Positions 5,572 through 8,605 of a stretch of DNA of 8,605 nt are shown one piece after another. Location: the NCBI GenBank assembly GCA_937863915.1, contig CALMID010000035.1, forward strand, positions 1 through 8,605, given 5' to 3'. This DNA is from an uncultured Pseudomonas sp. (lineage in GTDB: Bacteria; Pseudomonadota; Gammaproteobacteria; Pseudomonadales; Pseudomonadaceae). A program made the position numbers and the translations under genes. Numbering within the stretch: position 1 is the first letter of the stretch; each line of letters begins with the position of its first letter. The notes under the pieces are model-generated. The model was not told where the DNA came from and made no database searches. It was given only the letters and a program-made list of their open reading frames with translations.

Positions 5572-6642
5572 ATGCGTGAAGACCGCGAACTGAGCCGCGA
5601 GGAGATCGACGCCTTCGGCGCCGAACTGGATGCCCTGCGCGAGCGAACCCTGGCTGATCTGGGCGAGGCCGATGCCCGTTATATCCGCCGCGTGCGGGCC
5701 GTGGTGCGGGCCTGTTGCTGGAGTGGTCGCCTGCTTCTGCTGGCCGGCTGGTTCCCGCCGACCTGGCTGCTGGGCACGCTGCTGCTGGGCCTGGGCAAGA
5801 TCATCGAGAACATGGAGCTGGGGCATAACGTGATGCACGGCCAGTACGACTGGATGAACGATCCGGAACTGGCCGGGCGCACCTATGAGTGGGATATCGC
5901 CGGCCCCTCGGATTTCTGGCGGCACACCCACAACCATATTCATCACACCTACACCAACGTGCTGGGCATGGATGACGACATCGGCTACGGCGTGGTGCGC
6001 CTGTTCCCCGAACAACGCTGGAAACCCTACTACCGCTGGCAGCCCCTGTGGGTGACGCTGCAGGCGCTGCTGTTCCAGTACGCCGTGGCCATCCAGCACC
6101 TGCGCCTGGACAAGGTGTTCAAGGGCCGCATCAGCCGCGAGGAGGTGCGCCCGCTGCTGCGCCAGTTCAATGCCAAGGTGGGCCGTCAGTGGGTCAAGGA
6201 CTATCTGGTGTTCCCCCTGCTGGCCCTGGCGCTGGGCTGCAATGCCCTGGCCGTGCTGGCCGGCAATGTGGTGGCCAACCTGATCCGCAACCTGTGGACC
6301 TTCACCGTGATCTTCTGCGGCCACTTCACCGAGAAGGCGGCCGTTTTCGCGCCCAGCACGTTGGAGAATGAAACCCGCGGCCACTGGTACCTGCGTCAGC
6401 TCAAGGGTTCGAGCAACCTGCAGGGCAGCCGCCTGCTGCACTTCATGACCGGCAACCTCAGCCACCAGATCGAACACCACCTGTATCCCGACGTGCCGGC
6501 GCGTCGCTATGCGGCCATGGCCCGCGAGGTGCGGGAAATCGCCGCGCGCTATGGGCAGACCTACAACACCGGAACCATGAGCGGGCAGTTCGCCACCGTG
6601 TTGCGGCGCATCTGGCGCTACCGCCTGCCACAGGCTGTCTAG
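5572..6642 (+). CDS. desB: Membrane acyl-CoA/fatty acid desaturase (DesB-like)
   Basis: A 356-aa integral-membrane di-iron desaturase. In P. aeruginosa the homologous DesB (PA4888) puts a Delta-9 double bond into saturated acyl-CoAs made from exogenous fatty acids, aerobically, using electrons from DesC. The three histidine boxes are intact: H85-NVM-H89; a rich second box HTHNHIHH (118-125); and HQIEHH (298-303). An extra conserved-looking histidine is H251 in CGHFTEK. Hydrophobic stretches lie at about 52-78, 160-175 and 208-248, giving the usual pattern with His boxes on the cytoplasmic side. The N-terminal 40 residues are charged and helical. An in-frame ATG at 5404 lies inside desC and is rejected because 5572 has a strong ribosome site. 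The gene is the second of the desCB unit. Confidence 0.92.
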   Translation: MREDRELSREEIDAFGAELDALRERTLADLGEADARYIRRVRAVVRACCWSGRLLLLAGWFPPTWLLGTLLLGLGKIIENMELGHNVMHGQYDWMNDPELAGRTYEWDIAGPSDFWRHTHNHIHHTYTNVLGMDDDIGYGVVRLFPEQRWKPYYRWQPLWVTLQALLFQYAVAIQHLRLDKVFKGRISREEVRPLLRQFNAKVGRQWVKDYLVFPLLALALGCNALAVLAGNVVANLIRNLWTFTVIFCGHFTEKAAVFAPSTLENETRGHWYLRQLKGSSNLQGSRLLHFMTGNLSHQIEHHLYPDVPARRYAAMAREVREIAARYGQTYNTGTMSGQFATVLRRIWRYRLPQAV

Positions 6643-6646
6643 CGAT

Positions 6647-6662
6647 TTAACAAGCCTGTTAA
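6647..6662. repeat. 6-bp perfect inverted repeat right after desB
   Basis: TTAACA (6647-6652), a 4-nt AGCC centre and TGTTAA (6657-6662) form a perfect hairpin or palindrome starting 4 nt after the desB stop. The stem is AT-rich and there is no T-run, so it is a poor intrinsic terminator; it could instead be a binding site for the downstream kinase promoter. The role is unknown. Confidence 0.4.
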
Positions 6663-6665
6663 GGC

Positions 6666-6677
6666 CCTGGCGCCAGG
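6666..6677. repeat. 12-bp perfect palindrome CCTGGCGCCAGG
   Basis: A self-complementary 12-mer lies 3 nt after the preceding inverted repeat. Its heptamer TGGCGCC (6668-6674) recurs at 6686-6692, 18 bp on. As RNA the stem would need a loop cut from the centre, giving only about 4 bp, so a protein-binding site is at least as likely as a terminator. It precedes the sensor-kinase gene. Confidence 0.35.
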
Positions 6678-6715
6678 CCGACCAATGGCGCCCATGCCCC
6701 CCTGTTGCGCGTGTC

Positions 6716-6721
6716 TATAGT
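6716..6721 (+). promoter_or_regulatory. Candidate -10 element of the sensor-kinase gene
   Basis: TATAGT matches five of six positions of TATAAT and lies 34 nt before the ATG at 6755. No convincing -35 is found 16-19 nt upstream, so the gene may need an activator acting at the palindromes at 6647-6692, or this hexamer may be chance. Confidence 0.3.
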
Positions 6722-6754
6722 TAAGCCAGTAGCGGGCAGAGCAGGGGACTGTGC

Positions 6755-8605
6755 ATGGCTGAGCATCTGAAAGGCTGGATGCGGCGCTTGCCGTTGCTGC
6801 TCAGCCTGCTGTTCGGTGCCTGGCAAACGGGGCATGCCGTCGAGCTGGATGTTGCCACCGAACCCAGCGTGGCGCAGGCCGGCCACTGGCTGGAGTATCT
6901 GGTCGATGTCGACGGGCAGCTGACGGCCGAACAGGTGGCCCGCAGCAGCGCCAGAAACTGGCAGCCGGCGCCCGGCGCCAGCCCCAACTTCGGCTTCACC
7001 ACCCGGGTCTACTGGTTCCGTCTGCAGCTGGCCAACAGCAGCGCCCAGGCGCAGACGCGCCTACTGGGCATCGAGTACCCGGTGCTGGACCGGATCGACC
7101 TGTATCTGCAGGAAGATCGCGCGCCGCGTCATCTTGGCCAGCTGGGCGACAGCCTGGCCGCGTCGCAGCGCGCCCTGCGCCATCCCTGGCTGGTGCACGA
7201 GCTGGAGCTGCCGGCGCAGAGCCGGCAGACCCTGTATTTCCGGGTGCAGACCACCGGCGCCATGCAGTTTCCCCTCGGCGTGTGGACGCCGCAGAACTTC
7301 ATCCGCGCCGAGCAGGAGTTTCTCCTCGGCCAGGGGCTGTATATCGGCGTGGTGCTGGTCATGCTGCTGTACAACCTGTGCATCTACACCCTGGTGCGCG
7401 ACCAGAGCTACCTGGTCTATGTCCTGTCGATGCTCTGCTACGGCCTGCTGCAGGCCACCCTGCACGGTTTCACGCCGCTGTACCTGTGGCCGCAGTGGCC
7501 GCAGCTGAACAATGCCATTCCGTTGCTGATCTTCCTGTTTACCGCCACCGATGCCTGGTTTGGCGTGCTGTTCATGCGCCTGTCGCAGGAGGCGCCGCGC
7601 TACGCCCGCTGGCTGGGCGGCTATGCCGTGCTGATGGCGGTGTGCGGCCTGCTCAGCCTGTGGCTGCCGTATAACCAGGCGGTCAGCGCCAGCACGCTGC
7701 TGGTGATTCCCGGCGTGGTGCTGGCGGTGTACATCGGCATTCGCATGCTGCTGCGCGGGCAGAAGTCGGCGCGCTATTTCGTCGTGGCCTGGATGGCCTT
7801 TCTCACGGCCTCGCTGGTGCTGGCGCTGAACAAGATGGGCATCCTGCCCTACAGCATGGTCATCGAGTTCGCGCCGCAGATCGCCCATGTGCTGATCTGC
7901 GTGTTGCTCTCCTTTGCCATGGCCGACCGCATCAACAGCGAGCGGCGGGCGCGCTTCAGTGCCCAGGCCAAGCTGCTGGACGCCGAGCGTCAGGCGCGGG
8001 TCGAGCACGAGCGGATCACCACCCTGCAGCTGCGCGCCCAGGCCGAGGAGCTGGCGGCCAAACGCAAGGCCATCGAAGCCAAGGCCGAGAGCCGGGCCAA
8101 GAGCGAGTTCCTCGCCACCATGAGCCACGAGATCCGCACGCCGATGAACGGGGTGCTGGGCATGACCGAGCTGCTGCGCGACACCGAGCTGGGCCCGCAG
8201 CAGCGCCAGTATGTCGAGGTGATCGAGCGCTCCGGGCGCACCCTGCTCAACATCATCAACGACATCCTCGACTACTCGAAGATCGAGGCCGGCAAGCTGA
8301 CCCTGGAGGCGCTGGACTTCGACCTCGACGAACTGTGCCTGGAATGCGCCTCGATGTTCACCAACATGGCCGAGCGCAAGGGACTGGAGCTGATCTGCTC
8401 GGTGGAGCCGGGCACGCCGACGCTGATCAAGAGCGATCCGACGCGCCTGCGGCAGATCCTCCTCAACCTCCTGGGCAATGCCTTCAAGTTCACCAACGAG
8501 GGGCACATCAGCCTGCGCGTGCGCCGCTGCCAGGAAACGTCACTGGCGCCCGGCGAGCATTGCCTGCTGTTCGAGGTCAGCGATACCGGCGTGGGCATTT
8601 CCGCC
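6755..8605 (+). CDS. 7TMR-DISM sensor histidine kinase (RetS/LadS-like), 5' part; 3' end outside window
   Basis: The first 617 codons of an envelope sensor kinase; the frame runs open through the right edge. Layout: signal peptide (about 1-28, ending near GHA); periplasmic DISMED2-type beta domain (about 30-180), which in relatives binds carbohydrate-like ligands; seven hydrophobic segments at about 188-214, 219-240, 254-274, 285-304, 311-333, 339-359 and 373-391; a charged coiled coil (about 393-450); HisKA with [11 protein letters not shown] and phospho-acceptor H458; the HATPase start with N box [10 protein letters not shown] (571-580) and G1 box DTGVGIS (610-616). Kinase residues look intact. 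Relatives often continue into receiver domains, not visible here. In P. aeruginosa, retS (PA4856) lies close to the PA4866-PA4872 homologues seen here, so retS is a candidate, but LadS or another paralogue is possible. AGGGGA (6743-6748) gives a good ribosome site 6 nt before the ATG. Confidence 0.88.
   Translation, partial: MAEHLKGWMRRLPLLLSLLFGAWQTGHAVELDVATEPSVAQAGHWLEYLVDVDGQLTAEQVARSSARNWQPAPGASPNFGFTTRVYWFRLQLANSSAQAQTRLLGIEYPVLDRIDLYLQEDRAPRHLGQLGDSLAASQRALRHPWLVHELELPAQSRQTLYFRVQTTGAMQFPLGVWTPQNFIRAEQEFLLGQGLYIGVVLVMLLYNLCIYTLVRDQSYLVYVLSMLCYGLLQATLHGFTPLYLWPQWPQLNNAIPLLIFLFTATDAWFGVLFMRLSQEAPRYARWLGGYAVLMAVCGLLSLWLPYNQAVSASTLLVIPGVVLAVYIGIRMLLRGQKSARYFVVAWMAFLTASLVLALNKMGILPYSMVIEFAPQIAHVLICVLLSFAMADRINSERRARFSAQAKLLDAERQARVEHERITTLQLRAQAEELAAKRKAIEAKAESRAKSEFLATMSHEIRTPMNGVLGMTELLRDTELGPQQRQYVEVIERSGRTLLNIINDILDYSKIEAGKLTLEALDFDLDELCLECASMFTNMAERKGLELICSVEPGTPTLIKSDPTRLRQILLNLLGNAFKFTNEGHISLRVRRCQETSLAPGEHCLLFEVSDTGVGISA

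Noticed and set aside
4407..5573. 388-codon open frame on the minus strand
   Set aside because: It is antisense to desC, whose FAD, NAD and 2Fe-2S motifs are clear. The composition is shadow-like, and it would run through the divergent promoter region.
5521..6480. 319-codon open frame on the minus strand
   Set aside because: It is antisense to desB with its three histidine boxes; there is no recognisable domain.
6663..6712. Possible sigma54 promoter before the sensor kinase
   Set aside because: TGGC occurs, but no GC doublet sits at the required -12 spacing after either copy.
7061..8506. 481-codon open frame on the minus strand
   Set aside because: It lies wholly antisense to the well-supported sensor kinase. 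The product is rich in His, Gln and Ala with no fold signature, as expected from the complement of GC-rich codons.

Overview
The window is GC-rich, densely coded bacterial chromosome, most likely from Pseudomonas or a close relative. The evidence is the gene content: an oxaloacetate decarboxylase of 287 aa with the P. aeruginosa PA4872-type active site, an 88-aa DksA/TraR-family zinc-finger protein of the PA4870 type, a PA4866-type methionine sulfoximine/phosphinothricin acetyltransferase, and the desC-desB acyl-CoA desaturation operon. These assignments come from remembered family sequences, not from a search. I see no tRNA, rRNA, CRISPR array, insertion sequence or phage gene.

Layout. Positions 2-514 hold the 3' end of a periplasmic family 3 solute-binding protein. 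It overlaps by 8 nt a short GspF/PilC-family membrane protein (507-1499). After a 164-nt gap with a stem-loop come the oxaloacetate decarboxylase (1664-2527) and the zinc-finger protein (2571-2837), on the same strand. An EamA/DMT transporter (2939-3811, GTG start) follows, with an unusual tandem palindrome just upstream. Its 3' end overlaps by 15 nt the convergent GNAT gene (3797-4318, minus strand). A 160-nt divergent intergenic region carries two DesT-like palindromes and leads into desC (4479-5558) and desB (5572-6642). After a 112-nt gap with two inverted repeats comes the 5' two-thirds or so of a 7TMR-DISM sensor histidine kinase (6755 to the window end), cut just after its G1 ATP-binding motif.

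Function. desC and desB form a clear two-gene unit: a flavin/2Fe-2S reductase feeding electrons to a membrane three-His-box desaturase, probably repressed by a TetR-type DesT protein that is not encoded in this window. The other genes look like independent housekeeping or accessory functions: oxaloacetate breakdown, a small zinc-finger regulator, metabolite export, detoxification of methionine analogues, and envelope signal sensing.

Novelty. I do not see a clearly new biological system. The best leads are non-coding: the paired DesT-like operators beside a GNAT gene, where P. aeruginosa has desT, and the overlapping MarR/SlyA-like sites in front of the EamA transporter.
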